Part shown: positions 9,729 through 21,338 of the stretch, one piece after another
Position numbering within the stretch: position 1 is the first letter of the stretch
Layout: every line of letters starts with the position of its first letter
Origin: Psychrobacter sp. 28M-43
GTDB taxonomy: Bacteria; Pseudomonadota; Gammaproteobacteria; Pseudomonadales; Moraxellaceae
DNA length: 64,000 bases
Reading direction: 5' to 3'
Assembly: GCF_014770435.1 (NCBI RefSeq)
Contig: NZ_CP061739.1
Coordinates: 744,001-808,000 of the forward strand
The notes under the pieces: generated by a model
What the model saw: only the letters and a program-made list of their open reading frames with translations
What the model was told of the DNA's origin: nothing
Database searches by the model: none
Position numbers and translations under genes: made by a program

Positions 9729-11504
9729 ATGGTCACGGTAGTCGAAAACATAGATCCTAAGATCAAGCCCGTCCCAGCAGTCATCACAGAGCTGGAGCAA
9801 AAGTATGCTGGTAAATTTGTCGTGCAGCAGACTGTGGATGAAATTCCAACGGTTTGGGTGGCGCGTGCTGATTTATTAGATATTCTCTTATTCTTGCGCA
9901 AACTGCCTAAACCGTATGTCATGCTATTTGACTTATCAGCGATAGATGAGCGTTTACGCCAGCATCGTGCAGGGTTGCCTGACAGTGACTTCACGGTGTT
10001 TTATCACTTGATGTCGCTTGAGCGTAATAGTGATGTACGTATCAAGGTCGCGCTGAGCGAAGACGATGTTAATGTACCGAGCGCCACCAATATTTGGCCA
10101 AATGCCAACTGGTATGAGCGTGAAGTGTGGGACATGTTTGGTATTGTCTTTACAGGTCATCCGCATTTGACCCGTATTTTATTACCGAAATACTGGGAAG
10201 GTCATCCACTGCGTAAAGAGTACCATGCACGCGCGACTGAATTTACCCCGTACTTCTTGAACACCGCTAAGCAGCAATACGAGCAAGAGAATCTGCGTTT
10301 TGTCCCAGAAGAATGGGGTATGAAGCGTTCGGGTCGTGATGAAGACTTTATGTTCTTGAACATCGGTCCTAACCATCCCTCTGCTCACGGTGCATTCCGT
10401 TTGGTATTACAGCTAGATGGTGAAGAAGTCGTCGATTGTATTCCTGATATTGGCTATCACCATCGCGGCGCAGAAAAGATGGCTGAGCGTCAAACTTGGC
10501 ACTCATTTATTCCTTATACCGACCGTATTGATTATCTCGGCGGTGTAATGAATGAGCTGCCGTACATCATGTCGGTCGAAAAGTTGGCTGGAATTACCAT
10601 TCCACCGCGCGCTGAAACTATCCGCGTAATGATGAGTGAGTTCTTCCGTATTACCAATAACTTGCTATTCGTCGGTACGTTTATTCAGGATGCGGGCGGT
10701 ATGACCCCTGTATTCTATATGTTTACCGATCGCCAAAAAGCCTATGACGTCATCGAAGCCGTGACTGGCTATCGTATGCATCCTGCTTGGTTCCGTATCG
10801 GCGGTACTGCTGCTGATCTGCCACGTGGCTGGCAGCGTTTGGTTCGTGAGTTCTTAGATTGGATGCCAAAACGCTTGGACGAATATGTCAAAGCGGCATT
10901 GCAAAACAGCGTACTCAAAGGCCGTACCCAAGGGGTTGCTCAGTACAATGCTAAGCAAGCACTTGCTTGGGGTGTCACTGGTGCAGGTCTGCGCGCGACA
11001 GGCGTTGATTTCGACCTACGTAAAGCACGTCCATACATGGGCTATGAGAATTACGATTTTGAAGTGCCAGTCGGTTACAACGGTGATGCTTATGACCGCT
11101 GTATGGTAAAAGTCGAAGAGATGCGTCAGTCATTGCGTATCATCCGCCAGTGCATGGACAATATGCCACAAGGCCCTTACAAAGCGGATCATCCACTGGC
11201 CGTACCACCGCCGAAAGACCGTACATTGAATGATATCGAAACGCTTATTAATCACTTTATCTCAGTATCTTGGGGTCCTGTGATGCCAGCGGGCGAATGT
11301 ACGACGATCGTTGAGGCGACTAAAGGTCTGAACAGTTATTACATTACCTCAGACAAGGCCACGATGAGCTATCGTACCCGTATTCGTACGCCGACATTTG
11401 CGCATTTGCAGCAGATGCCATCGGTCATCAATGGTTCGCTGGTTTCTGACGCCATTATGTACCTAGCATCGATTGATATTGTGATGGCGGATTGTGATCG
11501 TTAG
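9729..11504 (+). CDS. nuoCD: NADH-quinone oxidoreductase fused subunits C/D
   Basis: One 591-residue polypeptide joins the NuoC (30 kDa) domain (residues about 30-190, containing [10 protein letters not shown] and HPHLTRIL) to the NuoD (49 kDa) domain (about 205-591, beginning near [14 protein letters not shown] and including [14 protein letters not shown]). It forms the quinone-reducing part of the peripheral arm together with NuoB. The fusion is the arrangement known from E. coli and many gammaproteobacteria. The protein ends DIVMADCDR, close to the normal NuoD end. An AAGGA precedes the ATG by about 12 bases. Confidence 0.97.
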   Translation: MVTVVENIDPKIKPVPAVITELEQKYAGKFVVQQTVDEIPTVWVARADLLDILLFLRKLPKPYVMLFDLSAIDERLRQHRAGLPDSDFTVFYHLMSLERNSDVRIKVALSEDDVNVPSATNIWPNANWYEREVWDMFGIVFTGHPHLTRILLPKYWEGHPLRKEYHARATEFTPYFLNTAKQQYEQENLRFVPEEWGMKRSGRDEDFMFLNIGPNHPSAHGAFRLVLQLDGEEVVDCIPDIGYHHRGAEKMAERQTWHSFIPYTDRIDYLGGVMNELPYIMSVEKLAGITIPPRAETIRVMMSEFFRITNNLLFVGTFIQDAGGMTPVFYMFTDRQKAYDVIEAVTGYRMHPAWFRIGGTAADLPRGWQRLVREFLDWMPKRLDEYVKAALQNSVLKGRTQGVAQYNAKQALAWGVTGAGLRATGVDFDLRKARPYMGYENYDFEVPVGYNGDAYDRCMVKVEEMRQSLRIIRQCMDNMPQGPYKADHPLAVPPPKDRTLNDIETLINHFISVSWGPVMPAGECTTIVEATKGLNSYYITSDKATMSYRTRIRTPTFAHLQQMPSVINGSLVSDAIMYLASIDIVMADCDR

Positions 11505-11627
11505 AGCCGCTGCTGCAAAAGTATTTGTTCATCAATATATTATTGCCTGATGGCACACCAAAATGCTGTCATTCGCCAATATAACCACAGTTTTAATCAG
11601 ACTGATATTGGCTTGTGATAGAGCAGG

Positions 11628-12161
11628 ATGAGTGAGGAAAAACAGAAGATTATGAAAATTGTTTCCGACAAAATGCCAAAAGTAGATGTGGAAAGCATTC
11701 TCACTAGTGATGAAATCGCTGCCATTCATGAGTTTATGCACCATTACCCACAGGCGCGTGCCGCCTCGCTAGATGCACTAAAAATTGTGCAAAAGCGCAA
11801 CGGCTGGGTCGATGATGCGCAAGCAAATGCCATTGCCAATATCCTAGATATCCCGATGTCAGACATGGACGGGGTTGCGACTTTCTTTAACCGTATTTAT
11901 CGCCAGCCTGTCGGTCGCCATGTGATTCTCATATGTGACTCTGTGGCTTGTTATTTGACAGGTTATGAAGCGCTGTCAGCTGAGATCAGATCACAGCTGG
12001 GTATTGAGTATGGTCAGACAACTGCTGATGGACGTTTTACCCTATTGCCAATTTGCTGCTTGGGCAACTGTGATAAGGGACCAGCGGTACTGATTGATGA
12101 AGACACTTACGGCCCTGTCCAGCCATCTGAGGTCGCGCAATTATTGGAGCTATACGCATGA
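11628..12161 (+). CDS. nuoE: NADH-quinone oxidoreductase subunit E
   Basis: The 24 kDa subunit of the NADH-oxidising module, with a [2Fe-2S] cluster (N1a). The thioredoxin-like C-terminal half shows the four ligands in CDSVAC and CCLGNCDKG. The protein is 177 residues, slightly longer at the N-terminus than usual. An in-frame ATG at 11652 is also possible, because the GAGG inside the first codons could serve it. It overlaps nuoF by four bases (ATGA). An inverted repeat GCCAATAT...ATATTGGC (11575-11612) ends 15 bp before the start. Confidence 0.95.
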   Translation: MSEEKQKIMKIVSDKMPKVDVESILTSDEIAAIHEFMHHYPQARAASLDALKIVQKRNGWVDDAQANAIANILDIPMSDMDGVATFFNRIYRQPVGRHVILICDSVACYLTGYEALSAEIRSQLGIEYGQTTADGRFTLLPICCLGNCDKGPAVLIDEDTYGPVQPSEVAQLLELYA

Positions 12162-13582
12162 GTTTAACGATTTCAGAGCAAATTGCTCGTCGCGGTCAAG
12201 GCCAAGCGCCAAGCCAGCTAAATGCACAGCGTGTTCCAATCTATGGTGATAAAGCGACAGCCACTAGCGAAACCAAGCCTTTGACGTGGCGTTTGGCGCA
12301 TCATGATGCGGTGCTTGATTTAGCCACTTATGAATCTCTAAAAGGCTTTACGGGTCTAAAAGAAGCGTTATCTAAGTCGCCTAAAGACGTTGGCAATATG
12401 ATTAAAGCGGCCAATGTTCGAGGTCGCGGCGGTGCAGGTTTTAATGCTGGTCTTAAATGGTCATTTATGTCGCCGCCGGATGGTTTGCCGCGTTATCTCA
12501 TCTGTAATGCTGATGAAATGGAGCCGGGCACGTTTAAAGACCGTTTGCTCATGGAGCGTCTACCGTTTCAGCTTATCGAAGGTATGCTAATTACCGCTCA
12601 TGCGATTGGCGCCACTGACGGTTATATCTTTATCCGTGGTGAGTATATCTTGGCCGCTGAGCGTTTAGTCGCTGCTATCGAAGAGTGCTTGGCCAACAAT
12701 CTAATGGGCGACAATATTTTAGGCTCAGATTTTAGTTTTAATCTGCATGTGCATACGGGCGCTGGACGTTATATCTGCGGTGAAGAAACAGCGTTGATTA
12801 ACTGTCTAGAAGGCCGCCGTGCTAACCCACGTACCAAGCCGCCGTTTCCACAAATCTCTGGTGCATGGGGTCGTCCAACCGTTGTCAATAACGTTGAAAC
12901 TCTGTGTAATATGCCAGCGATTTTGAATCATGGCGTTGAATGGTATCAGTCGTTATCTGAAATTAAAGGCAAAAGTAAAACGCCAGGCACCAAACTATTC
13001 GGCTGCTCAGGTTTAGTTAATGATCCAGGCCTTTGGGAATTACCGTTTGGTTATACAGCTCGCGAAATCATTGAAGATTTAGCGGGTGGTATGAAAGATG
13101 GTAAAACGCTCAAAGCATGGTTACCGGGCGGCGCATCGACTGACTTTTTAACCGCAGAGCATTTAGATGTGGTAGTAGATTTTGACACCATTCAAAACGC
13201 TGGTAGCCGTATGGGTACTGGTCTGATTATGGTTGTCGATGAATCACAAGACATGGTGCCATTACTGCGCAACCTTGAGATTTTCTTTCAGCGCGAGTCG
13301 TGCGGTTGGTGTACACCATGCCGTGATGGTCTGCCATGGGGCGTTAAACTGCTTACCGCCATCAATGATGGTGAAGGGCAAGTGGGCGATGTCGAAAAAC
13401 TAGAAGGCCTGACACGTGACTTATGGATTGGTAAAACATTCTGTGCGCATGCTCCAGGTGCGATGGAACCACTAATGAGTGCGATTAAATATTTCCGTCC
13501 AGAGTTTGATCAAAAAATCGCGCAGGCGGTTGGTGTCGATGTTATTGATGCTGCAGCCAACCAACAGCCAGTAGTGAAATAA
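12158..13582 (+). CDS. nuoF: NADH-quinone oxidoreductase subunit F
   Basis: The 51 kDa subunit that binds NADH and FMN and carries [4Fe-4S] cluster N3. Seen: the nucleotide-binding [13 protein letters not shown] (about residue 90), the FMN-site [14 protein letters not shown], the [12 protein letters not shown] segment, and the cluster motif [10 protein letters not shown] with a later Cys in [11 protein letters not shown]. At 474 residues it is slightly longer than the E. coli protein. Its ATG overlaps the nuoE stop, suggesting translational coupling. Confidence 0.97.
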   Translation: MSLTISEQIARRGQGQAPSQLNAQRVPIYGDKATATSETKPLTWRLAHHDAVLDLATYESLKGFTGLKEALSKSPKDVGNMIKAANVRGRGGAGFNAGLKWSFMSPPDGLPRYLICNADEMEPGTFKDRLLMERLPFQLIEGMLITAHAIGATDGYIFIRGEYILAAERLVAAIEECLANNLMGDNILGSDFSFNLHVHTGAGRYICGEETALINCLEGRRANPRTKPPFPQISGAWGRPTVVNNVETLCNMPAILNHGVEWYQSLSEIKGKSKTPGTKLFGCSGLVNDPGLWELPFGYTAREIIEDLAGGMKDGKTLKAWLPGGASTDFLTAEHLDVVVDFDTIQNAGSRMGTGLIMVVDESQDMVPLLRNLEIFFQRESCGWCTPCRDGLPWGVKLLTAINDGEGQVGDVEKLEGLTRDLWIGKTFCAHAPGAMEPLMSAIKYFRPEFDQKIAQAVGVDVIDAAANQQPVVK

Positions 13583-13592
13583 GGAGAGCGGC

Positions 13593-16500
13593 ATGGCAGT
13601 CATACATATTGATGGAACCACTGTCGAAGTAGATAGCGCAGATAACTTGCTACAAGCCTGCTTATCACTCGGCATTGATGTGCCGTATTTTTGTTATCAT
13701 CCAGCCCTTGGCTCAGTAGGCTCGTGCCGTCAGTGCGCGGTCAAGCAATTCCAAAATAAAGAAGATATGGAAGCAGGTCGCGGTCGTCTAGTCATGTCAT
13801 GTATGGTCGCTCCTGGCGACGACATGTACATCTCGGTCACTGACGATGAAGCCAAAGCATTCCGCAAGTCGATGGTTGAGCTACTCATGACCAACCATCC
13901 ACATGACTGTCCAACTTGTGAAGAAGGTGGACATTGTCATTTGCAGGATATGACCTATATGTCAGGTCACAGCCGTCGTCGCTATCGCTTTACCAAACGC
14001 ACACATCATAACCAAGAGCTTGGCCCATTCATCGCGCATGAGATGAACCGCTGTATCGCTTGCTATCGCTGTGTACGTTTTTATAAAGACTATGCGGGTG
14101 GTGAAGATTTGGGCGTTTATGGCTCAAATAATCGTGTTTACTTTGGCCGTGATAAAGATGGTCAGTTTGAAAGCGAGTTTTCAGGCAACTTGACGGAAGT
14201 CTGTCCAACGGGTGTGTTTACTGATAAAACCCATTCCGAGCGCTACAACCGTAAATGGGACATGCAGTATGCGCCAAGCATCTGTCATGGTTGTTCAGCT
14301 GGTTGTAATATCTCACCGGGCGAGCGTTATGGTGAATTGCGCCGTATCGAAAACCGCTATAATGGCGAAGTAAACCGCTATTTCTTATGTGACCGTGGTC
14401 GCTTTGGTTATGGCTATGTCAATCGTGATGATCGTCCAACGCAAGCGCTTGAACGTATCAATGATAAGCATGTCAAAATCAATATTGACTACGCATTAGA
14501 TGAAACCATCAAACGTATCAAAGATAAAAAAGTCATCGGGATTGGCTCACCGCGTGCCAGTTTAGAGACTAACTTTGCGCTAAAAAATCTGGTTGGCTTT
14601 GATAACTTCTCAACAGGGCTGAACCATCAGCAGCAAGCACTGGTCAATAAATGTATCGAAGTGCTCAGCACGGAAGGCATTTATAACCCTAGCATGACCG
14701 ATATCGAAACGCATGATGCAGTGCTCGTATTAGGTGAAGATATCACTCAAACTTCATCACGTGTCGCGTTGTCAGTACGTCAAGCGGCAAAAAATGAAGG
14801 CCTAAAAATGGCGGCGGCGCTACAAACGCAGCCATGGCTTGCTGAACCTGTTAAGCGTATTGCTCAAGATGTGCTAAGCCCAGTCTATGTCATCGATGTA
14901 ACGCAAACTAAGCTAGAAGATATCAGTAAAGTGAGCGTAGTGGCGACCCCTGAAGACATCACTAAACTTGGCTTCAAAGTTGCTGATGAGATTGCGAACT
15001 TCGCTGATGATTTAGCAGACATAGCAGATCCGCAAGCAGCTGATGCAAGTGCTGAAACTGACGGTATGCAAGCATTGGCACAGCAAATCGCTTATGACTT
15101 GATTCAAGCCGATAAGCCTTTAGTTGTCTCGGGTAGCAGCTTGTCTTCTACCGCATTAATAGAAGCAGCAGCACAGATTACCCAAGTGTTGACCCAAAAA
15201 CGTGCATCTATTAAAGCGACTGAGCAGCAGCAGGTTGAGGCACATAATGCCAAAGTACAGGCAGCGCAAGCAAAAGCGGCTAATGACCAGCCTGAAGAAG
15301 ACCAAGATTTATCTGCTAAGCCAAACAAACCTGAAACGGGCGTGAATACAGAAGCGCAGGATGATGTCGAGCGTGAGCCTGCTGAAAAACTCGAATTAAA
15401 AGAAGTGAATAACAAGTATCAGGCACAAGCAGGTATCTACCTAACGGTTCCTGATGCCAATAGCATGGGCGTTTGTATGCTTGGCGGTCAGTCAGTTGAA
15501 GAACTGCTAGCGACTGATTACGATGTGGTTGTGGTTGCAGAAAACCAGCTAACAGATGCGATTGATGCCAATAAATTGACGCAGCTATTGACTGATAAAA
15601 CGGTCATTGCGTTAGATCATCAGCTCCTTGATTGGCACAAAGACGTCGATATTGTATTGCCAGCGGCTAGTTTTGCAGAAGCGGATGGTACATTGATATC
15701 AGCTGAAGGTCGTGCGCAGCGTTTCTTCCAAGTTTACGATAACGAATACTACCATCCGATGAGCAGTATTAAAGAAGGCTGGCGCTGGATACATGCTGTG
15801 CATAGCAGCATCGAAGGTTGTGATGTCGACTGGACGCAGTTGGATGATGTGATCAATGCATTGATTGCCACCCATCCTAAACTTGCGGGTATCAAAGGCG
15901 CTGCGCCTGATGCTGACTACCGTATAACAGGTCTTAAGATTGCGCGTCAACCGCGTCGTTATTCAGGTCGTACTGCTATGCGTGCGCCAATCTCTGTGCA
16001 CGAGCCAATGCAGCCGAAAGATTTGGACACTGGTCTAACTTTCTCAATGGAAGGTTATAGCGGTAAAGAAACGCCAAGCTCGATGATTCCTTTTGCCAAT
16101 GCGGCAGGTTGGAACTCACCGCAAGCATGGAACAAATACCAAGACAAAGTCGGCGGTCATCTGAAAAATGGTGATCCAGGTGTGCGTTTGTTCGATCAGC
16201 TAGAGCGCCTAGCCACTCGTCAATATGTGGCGCCAGAAGCGATGTCTTCGAATACAACTGACTTGCAGCAAGGTCAAGCGAAACTGGTACCGATTCATAA
16301 TATCTATGCCAGCTCAATGATGGCATCACGTAGCCCAATCGTCGCAGAGCAGCTGCCAGTTGCAACATGGCGTATCGGTATAGACGATGCCAAAGACTGG
16401 AATATTGCTGCTGGTGATTACTTAGCGATTGAGATTGATAAGCAACAAATCACTTTGCCAGTACAGATTGTTGGTTACTTAGCGGAAGGCTGTATCGGTT

Positions 16501-16661
16501 ACCCAGTCGGGCAGGTGAGTATCATTCACCCATCAATGCCAGCGTCGGTACGTAAAGTAGATGCACCAGTAACGATGATGGGTAGCATGGCTAACGATAT
16601 GATTAATGATAATGACACAGCGCAAATAAACGCAGCGCCGACCACCACACAGGAGGTGTAA
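13593..16661 (+). CDS. nuoG: NADH-quinone oxidoreductase subunit G
   Basis: The largest peripheral-arm subunit, carrying several clusters. Seen in order: the [2Fe-2S] ligands in [15 protein letters not shown], the His/Cys motif [12 protein letters not shown], the ferredoxin-like CIACYRC with a later CPTG, and CHGCSAGC with a distant Cys in FLCDRG, the extra N7-type site. The rest is a molybdopterin oxidoreductase-like domain. The 1022 residues exceed the roughly 900 usual for the family. A charged, Ala/Gln/Glu-rich insertion covers about residues 531-609 (DNA 15186-15420). An AAGGAG ribosome site precedes the ATG; the gene is 10 bp after nuoF. Confidence 0.96.
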   Translation: MAVIHIDGTTVEVDSADNLLQACLSLGIDVPYFCYHPALGSVGSCRQCAVKQFQNKEDMEAGRGRLVMSCMVAPGDDMYISVTDDEAKAFRKSMVELLMTNHPHDCPTCEEGGHCHLQDMTYMSGHSRRRYRFTKRTHHNQELGPFIAHEMNRCIACYRCVRFYKDYAGGEDLGVYGSNNRVYFGRDKDGQFESEFSGNLTEVCPTGVFTDKTHSERYNRKWDMQYAPSICHGCSAGCNISPGERYGELRRIENRYNGEVNRYFLCDRGRFGYGYVNRDDRPTQALERINDKHVKINIDYALDETIKRIKDKKVIGIGSPRASLETNFALKNLVGFDNFSTGLNHQQQALVNKCIEVLSTEGIYNPSMTDIETHDAVLVLGEDITQTSSRVALSVRQAAKNEGLKMAAALQTQPWLAEPVKRIAQDVLSPVYVIDVTQTKLEDISKVSVVATPEDITKLGFKVADEIANFADDLADIADPQAADASAETDGMQALAQQIAYDLIQADKPLVVSGSSLSSTALIEAAAQITQVLTQKRASIKATEQQQVEAHNAKVQAAQAKAANDQPEEDQDLSAKPNKPETGVNTEAQDDVEREPAEKLELKEVNNKYQAQAGIYLTVPDANSMGVCMLGGQSVEELLATDYDVVVVAENQLTDAIDANKLTQLLTDKTVIALDHQLLDWHKDVDIVLPAASFAEADGTLISAEGRAQRFFQVYDNEYYHPMSSIKEGWRWIHAVHSSIEGCDVDWTQLDDVINALIATHPKLAGIKGAAPDADYRITGLKIARQPRRYSGRTAMRAPISVHEPMQPKDLDTGLTFSMEGYSGKETPSSMIPFANAAGWNSPQAWNKYQDKVGGHLKNGDPGVRLFDQLERLATRQYVAPEAMSSNTTDLQQGQAKLVPIHNIYASSMMASRSPIVAEQLPVATWRIGIDDAKDWNIAAGDYLAIEIDKQQITLPVQIVGYLAEGCIGYPVGQVSIIHPSMPASVRKVDAPVTMMGSMANDMINDNDTAQINAAPTTTQEV

Positions 16662-16662
16662 T

Positions 16663-17706
16663 ATGCAAGTTACCCGTATTATCCCTGATGTGCCAAGCTT
16701 TTTGGCCAATAGCATGAGTTTCGATAATTGGTCTATTCTGTTTTTGGTGGGTCAATCACTAGTCATCTTTTTGGTCGTTGTATTGGTTGCCGCGATGATG
16801 ATTATTTATGAGCGCCGTATGTTGGCCTTATGGCAAGATCGTTATGGTCCAAACCGTGTTGGACCTTTTGGTTCGTTGCAGTTAGTCGCCGATATGCTCA
16901 AAATCTTCTTTAAAGAAGATTGGACACCAAACTTTACCGATAAGTTTATGTTTACCTTGGCACCTGCGGTCGCAATGTTTACTGCCTTGGCTTCATTTGC
17001 CATTATTCCTATCTCGCCAACGCTTGGCGTGGTTGATTGGGATATTGGTATTCTGTTTTTCTTTGCCATGGCTGGTATTGCTGTCTATGCGGTGATGTTT
17101 GGTGGTTGGGCGTCTGCCAACAAGTTCTCGCTACTCGGTGGTTTGCGTTCAGCTGCACAGACGATCAGTTACGAAGTGTTTCTAGGCTTGTCGTTGATGG
17201 GCGTTGTTGCTTTGACAGGTTCATTTAACTTACGCGCTATTGTTGAAGCGCAAGCGGATGGCTGGTATATCATTCCGCAGTTTTTTGGCTTTTTGACCTT
17301 TGTCGTGGCTGGTGTGGCCGTTACGCATAGACATCCATTTGACCAACCAGAAGCAGAGCAAGAACTGGCCGAAGGCTATCATGTCGAATATTCTGGCATG
17401 AAGTTCGGTATGTTCTTCATTGGTGAGTATGTCAATGTTGTCTTGATTTCTGCCTTGATGACTTGCTTGTTCTTTGGCGGTTGGCTTGCGCCGTTCAATT
17501 TAGATATTCCATTTATTCCACCAGCTTTTTGGTTCATGATTAAAACGCTGTTCTTTATGACCATGTTTGTTTTGGCTCGAGGCTCACTCATGCGTCCGCG
17601 TTATGATCAGGTGATGAACTTTGGCTGGAAAGTATGTCTGCCCGTAACCTTGATCAATCTGTTGATTACTGCTGCGGTCATTTTGATCTTTTCCCCAACG
17701 TTATAG
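16663..17706 (+). CDS. nuoH: NADH-quinone oxidoreductase subunit H
   Basis: Membrane subunit that joins the two arms and forms much of the quinone channel. The 347 residues contain about eight hydrophobic helices and the conserved [11 protein letters not shown] loop, the acidic [12 protein letters not shown] segment and [15 protein letters not shown]. Length is normal. AGGAGG lies seven bases before the ATG, and the gene begins one base after the nuoG stop. Confidence 0.97.
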   Translation: MQVTRIIPDVPSFLANSMSFDNWSILFLVGQSLVIFLVVVLVAAMMIIYERRMLALWQDRYGPNRVGPFGSLQLVADMLKIFFKEDWTPNFTDKFMFTLAPAVAMFTALASFAIIPISPTLGVVDWDIGILFFFAMAGIAVYAVMFGGWASANKFSLLGGLRSAAQTISYEVFLGLSLMGVVALTGSFNLRAIVEAQADGWYIIPQFFGFLTFVVAGVAVTHRHPFDQPEAEQELAEGYHVEYSGMKFGMFFIGEYVNVVLISALMTCLFFGGWLAPFNLDIPFIPPAFWFMIKTLFFMTMFVLARGSLMRPRYDQVMNFGWKVCLPVTLINLLITAAVILIFSPTL

Positions 17707-17761
17707 TCATTACTAGCCATCACTGATGAACTAGGGTAAAGCTGATAAGGATAATAATCCC

Positions 17762-18310
17762 ATGTTTACTACCATAAAAAAGACCGTCATTGGTATATTT
17801 ACCATTGTCCGCAGCATGTGGATGGTCAATAGTCATGCGCTCAGACCGCGTGACACCATCCTTTATCCTGAAGAGCCGGTACCTGTACCGCCGCGTTTTC
17901 GCGGACGTATTGTCCTAACGCGTGATCCTGATGGAGACGAGCGCTGTGTCGCTTGTAACTTGTGTGCGGTGGCATGTCCGGTAGGGTGTATCTCATTACA
18001 AAAAGCCGAGCGTGAAGATGGACGCTGGTATCCAGAGTTTTTCCGTATTAACTTTTCACGCTGTATCTTTTGTGGATTGTGTGAAGAAGCCTGTCCAACG
18101 ACAGCGATTCAAATGACCCCAGATTTTGAGCTGGGTGAATATAAGCGCCAAGATTTGGTCTATGAAAAAGAGCACTTGCTCATTTCAGGACCAGGTAAAT
18201 ACGCTGATTATAACTATTATCGTGTGACAGGTATGGCGGTAGCAGATAAACCAAAAGGCGCAGCACAAAACGAGTCTGCACCGATTGATCTAAGGAGCTT
18301 GCTACCATGA
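17762..18310 (+). CDS. nuoI: NADH-quinone oxidoreductase subunit I
   Basis: A ferredoxin-like subunit that passes electrons from NuoG towards NuoB. Two [4Fe-4S] motifs are plain: [12 protein letters not shown] and [12 protein letters not shown], each with the fourth Cys serving the partner cluster. The N-terminus has an amphipathic stretch that lies on the membrane in this family. The protein is 182 residues, normal. An AAGGA site precedes the ATG, and the end overlaps nuoJ by four bases. Confidence 0.97.
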   Translation: MFTTIKKTVIGIFTIVRSMWMVNSHALRPRDTILYPEEPVPVPPRFRGRIVLTRDPDGDERCVACNLCAVACPVGCISLQKAEREDGRWYPEFFRINFSRCIFCGLCEEACPTTAIQMTPDFELGEYKRQDLVYEKEHLLISGPGKYADYNYYRVTGMAVADKPKGAAQNESAPIDLRSLLP

Positions 18311-19050
18311 TGAATATTTTAAACCATCCTGAATTGGCTGGGTTTTATTCACTTGCAGCAGTGGCGATATTTGCCAGTCTGCGCGTAGTGACTCAGGCCA
18401 ATCCAGTGCACGCTATCTTATCGATGATTGTGTCGTTGTTAGCAATTGCTGGGATATTTTTTGTATTAGGTGCGCCGTTTGCAGGAGCGTTAGAGATTGT
18501 TGTCTATGCTGGTGCCATTATGGTGCTATTTGTCTTTGTCATTATGATGCTGAACTTGGGCATGAGTAATGACGAGCGCGAAGAGCGTTGGCTCGATGCA
18601 GGCACTTGGGCGATTCCAACAGGATTGACGATAATTATTGCCGTTGTGCTCTATGCGATGATTGGTCTTAATCACGATGAAGCTGTCATGATGGGTGGCA
18701 CGACTATCTCTGCCAAAGCAGTCGGTACGGTGCTATTTACCAAATACATTATGCTGGTTGAAGTAGCAGCATTGCTATTATTAGCAGCCTTGGTCGCCGC
18801 TTATCATTTAGGTAAAGAGACAGTCGACGATGAGGTCATCGGTAACGATAGCCAAAATTTCAAGCCAAGCGTAGGTAGTATCAAACAATACGACAATGAT
18901 AGTACGCTTACACAGCATGACGGCGTAGAAATGGCTAAGCCTTACGAATATAAAGATGTTGACCCGCATGACTATGTAGGTATGAAGGTAGGTATGAAAG
19001 CAGGTAGTCAAGTAGGTGCGAACAAAGTTACGCGCAAGGAGTCAGACTAA
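18307..19050 (+). CDS. nuoJ: NADH-quinone oxidoreductase subunit J
   Basis: Membrane-arm subunit with five predicted helices in its first 170 residues, including the conserved [20 protein letters not shown] region that contains a pi-bulge helix in known structures. At 247 residues it is about 60 longer than the E. coli protein; the surplus is a hydrophilic tail after GKETVDDE, including a repeated [10 protein letters not shown] element. The ATG-ATG start has an AAGGAG upstream and overlaps nuoI. The stop TAA shares its last base with the nuoK ATG. Confidence 0.95.
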   Translation: MMNILNHPELAGFYSLAAVAIFASLRVVTQANPVHAILSMIVSLLAIAGIFFVLGAPFAGALEIVVYAGAIMVLFVFVIMMLNLGMSNDEREERWLDAGTWAIPTGLTIIIAVVLYAMIGLNHDEAVMMGGTTISAKAVGTVLFTKYIMLVEVAALLLLAALVAAYHLGKETVDDEVIGNDSQNFKPSVGSIKQYDNDSTLTQHDGVEMAKPYEYKDVDPHDYVGMKVGMKAGSQVGANKVTRKESD

Positions 19051-19457
19051 TGGTACTAGCAGCAAGCGTGGCACAAGATGTGTCAAACGTGCCGTTTGCC
19101 CACGAGGTGGCAGGCTTAGTACAGCCAGTTGCTGAGGCGCAAAATGTACTGGGTATGATACCCATGAGCCATGGACTGATTTTGGCAGGTATTTTATTTG
19201 CCATCGGTCTGTGCGGCGTCATGGTACGACGTAACTTCCTATTCATGCTAATGAGTCTTGAGATCATGATGAATGCGGCAGCATTGGCATTTGTAGTAGC
19301 AGGTAGTCGCTGGGTCGATCCAGACGGACAGATTATGTTTATCTTTATTTTGACCTTGGCCGCGGCTGAAGCGTCAATTGGTCTGGCAATATTATTGCGT
19401 TTTTATCATCAGCGTGGGCATCTCGATGTCGATAGCGCCAATGAGATGAAAGGATGA
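19050..19457 (+). CDS. nuoK: NADH-quinone oxidoreductase subunit K
   Basis: Small antiporter-like membrane subunit with three helices. The core MIPMSHGL...MVRRN, with a conserved Glu in the second helix ([14 protein letters not shown]), equals the roughly 100-residue E. coli protein from codon 36 onward. I keep the upstream ATG because AAGGAG at 19036-19041 stands eight bases before it and the start is coupled to the nuoJ stop, while the internal ATG at 19155 has no such site. This gives a 35-residue N-terminal extension that is unusual for NuoK. Confidence 0.94.
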   Translation: MVLAASVAQDVSNVPFAHEVAGLVQPVAEAQNVLGMIPMSHGLILAGILFAIGLCGVMVRRNFLFMLMSLEIMMNAAALAFVVAGSRWVDPDGQIMFIFILTLAAAEASIGLAILLRFYHQRGHLDVDSANEMKG

Positions 19458-19461
19458 TGTC

Positions 19462-21336
19462 ATGAGTTTATTACCATTAACCTTTATATTCCCGCTCATT
19501 GGCTTTTTGATTTTAGCCTTTATGCGCGACAAATTATCAGAAACGGTCGCAGCGATTGTTGGCGTGGGTAGCATGCTGTTATCAGCACTATGCACGCTAG
19601 TGGTTAGCTATACCTTTTTGACCACCAATCCAGCTGGAACGGTAATTGAAGTTCCGCTATGGACTTGGTTCCAAGTGGGCGATTTTGCCCCACATTTCGG
19701 TTTGAGCTTTGATGGTCTTGCATTGACCATGACAGGTGTTATCACTGGAATTGGCTTTTTGATTCACCTGTTTGCCTCTTGGTATATGAAAGGCGACACT
19801 GGCTTTGCTCGTTTCTTTAGCTATATGAACTTGTTTGTGGCCAGTATGTTGTTATTGGTACTCGCAGATGATTTGTTCTTGCTATATCTCGGTTGGGAAG
19901 GCGTAGGTATCTGTTCTTACCTATTGATTGGTTATTATTATCACGACAGAGCCAACGGCCGTGCCGCGATGAAAGCCTTTACCGTCACGCGTGTCGGTGA
20001 TGTTTTCTTAGCCTTTGGTTTGTTTTTATTATTCCGCGAATTCGGTACGCTTAATATTCAAGAGATTATTACGCGCGCGCCAGAAGTATTCGATGTTAAT
20101 AACCCAACGATGATGCTTACCACGATGATGTTGGTCGGCGGTGCGATGGGTAAATCAGCCCAGTTGCCACTACATACATGGCTTGCTGATGCGATGGCAG
20201 GTCCGACACCAGTATCGGCATTGATTCACGCTGCAACGATGGTTACAGCAGGTGTTTATTTAATCGCCCGTCTACATCCATTGTTTGAGCTGACCCCAGG
20301 TATCTTGTTATATTGGGTTGGCGGCGTAGGGGCATTGACGTTGGTCGTTGCTGGATTCTGTGCACTCGCGCAAACAGACATCAAACGTATCCTTGCTTAT
20401 TCGACCATGAGTCAAATTGGCTATATGTTTTTAGCACTTGGCGTGGGCGCGTGGCAAGGGGCTATTTTTCATCTGATGACGCATGCTTTCTTTAAAGCAT
20501 TGCTGTTCTTATCATCAGGGGCGGTCATCCTTGCAGTACATCACGAGCAAGACATCTTTAAGATGGGTGGTCTACGCAAAAAGATACCATTGGTATTTTG
20601 GTGTTATATCATCGGTGGCGGCGCACTCGCTGCCATACCTTGGGTTACCGTTGGTTTTTATTCTAAAGAAGCGATTCTTTGGGAGACGTATGCCACAGGT
20701 CACTTAGTACTATTTTATATGGGTGTATTCGGCGCATTCTTAACCGCGATTTATACATTCCGTATGATTTGGATTATCTTCTTTGGCGAAGAAAAAACCC
20801 ATGCGCATAAGCTATCAGGTGTGTCGTATTGGTTGCCTTTGACCGTGTTGCTAGTGCTATCTACTGCCGTTGGTGCTTGGATTACGCCACCATTAGACGG
20901 TGTCTTACCAGAGAGCGTTGGTCATCTATTAGAAGTTGCTGGTCAAGCGCATGCTAAGCATACCGCAGAGTATATCGCGATGGGTGCCATGGCAGCAGGT
21001 TTGATATTGGCAGCACTGTTATATGTCGTCAATAAAGGTCGCATGCTTACTAGTTTTAAGCGATCACGTATTGGTGGGGCGCTATATCACTGGTGCTATC
21101 ATGGCCTAGGTTTCGACGCGCTATATGATGTAATTTTTGTAAAACCCTTTTTATTCATCGGCCGCTTATTAAAAGCCGACCCTATCGATAAAACGTGGTT
21201 GCTGTTACCTAAACTGGCCTCAGCAGGTAATAAAGTATTGTCTGCGACGCAAACAGGGTCTCTTCGAGGTTATGCCACAAGCTTTGGCTTGGGTATGGCT
21301 GTATTGCTGGTGCTGGTAATGATGACGGTGGTGTAA
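19462..21336 (+). CDS. nuoL: NADH-quinone oxidoreductase subunit L
   Basis: The distal antiporter-like proton-pumping subunit. The 624 residues hold about 16 helices and the signature segments LYLGWEGVGICSYLLIGY, GKSAQLPLHTWLADAMAGPTPVSALIHAATMV, and the lysine-bearing ALAQTDIKRILAYSTMSQIGYM. The C-terminal lateral helix region is present. An AAGGA precedes the ATG, which lies four bases after nuoK. Confidence 0.97.
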   Translation: MSLLPLTFIFPLIGFLILAFMRDKLSETVAAIVGVGSMLLSALCTLVVSYTFLTTNPAGTVIEVPLWTWFQVGDFAPHFGLSFDGLALTMTGVITGIGFLIHLFASWYMKGDTGFARFFSYMNLFVASMLLLVLADDLFLLYLGWEGVGICSYLLIGYYYHDRANGRAAMKAFTVTRVGDVFLAFGLFLLFREFGTLNIQEIITRAPEVFDVNNPTMMLTTMMLVGGAMGKSAQLPLHTWLADAMAGPTPVSALIHAATMVTAGVYLIARLHPLFELTPGILLYWVGGVGALTLVVAGFCALAQTDIKRILAYSTMSQIGYMFLALGVGAWQGAIFHLMTHAFFKALLFLSSGAVILAVHHEQDIFKMGGLRKKIPLVFWCYIIGGGALAAIPWVTVGFYSKEAILWETYATGHLVLFYMGVFGAFLTAIYTFRMIWIIFFGEEKTHAHKLSGVSYWLPLTVLLVLSTAVGAWITPPLDGVLPESVGHLLEVAGQAHAKHTAEYIAMGAMAAGLILAALLYVVNKGRMLTSFKRSRIGGALYHWCYHGLGFDALYDVIFVKPFLFIGRLLKADPIDKTWLLLPKLASAGNKVLSATQTGSLRGYATSFGLGMAVLLVLVMMTVV

Positions 21337-21338
21337 AG

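Noticed and set aside
19155..19457. Shorter nuoK start at 19155
   Set aside because: It would match the E. coli length but has no ribosome site, whereas AAGGAG serves the upstream ATG.
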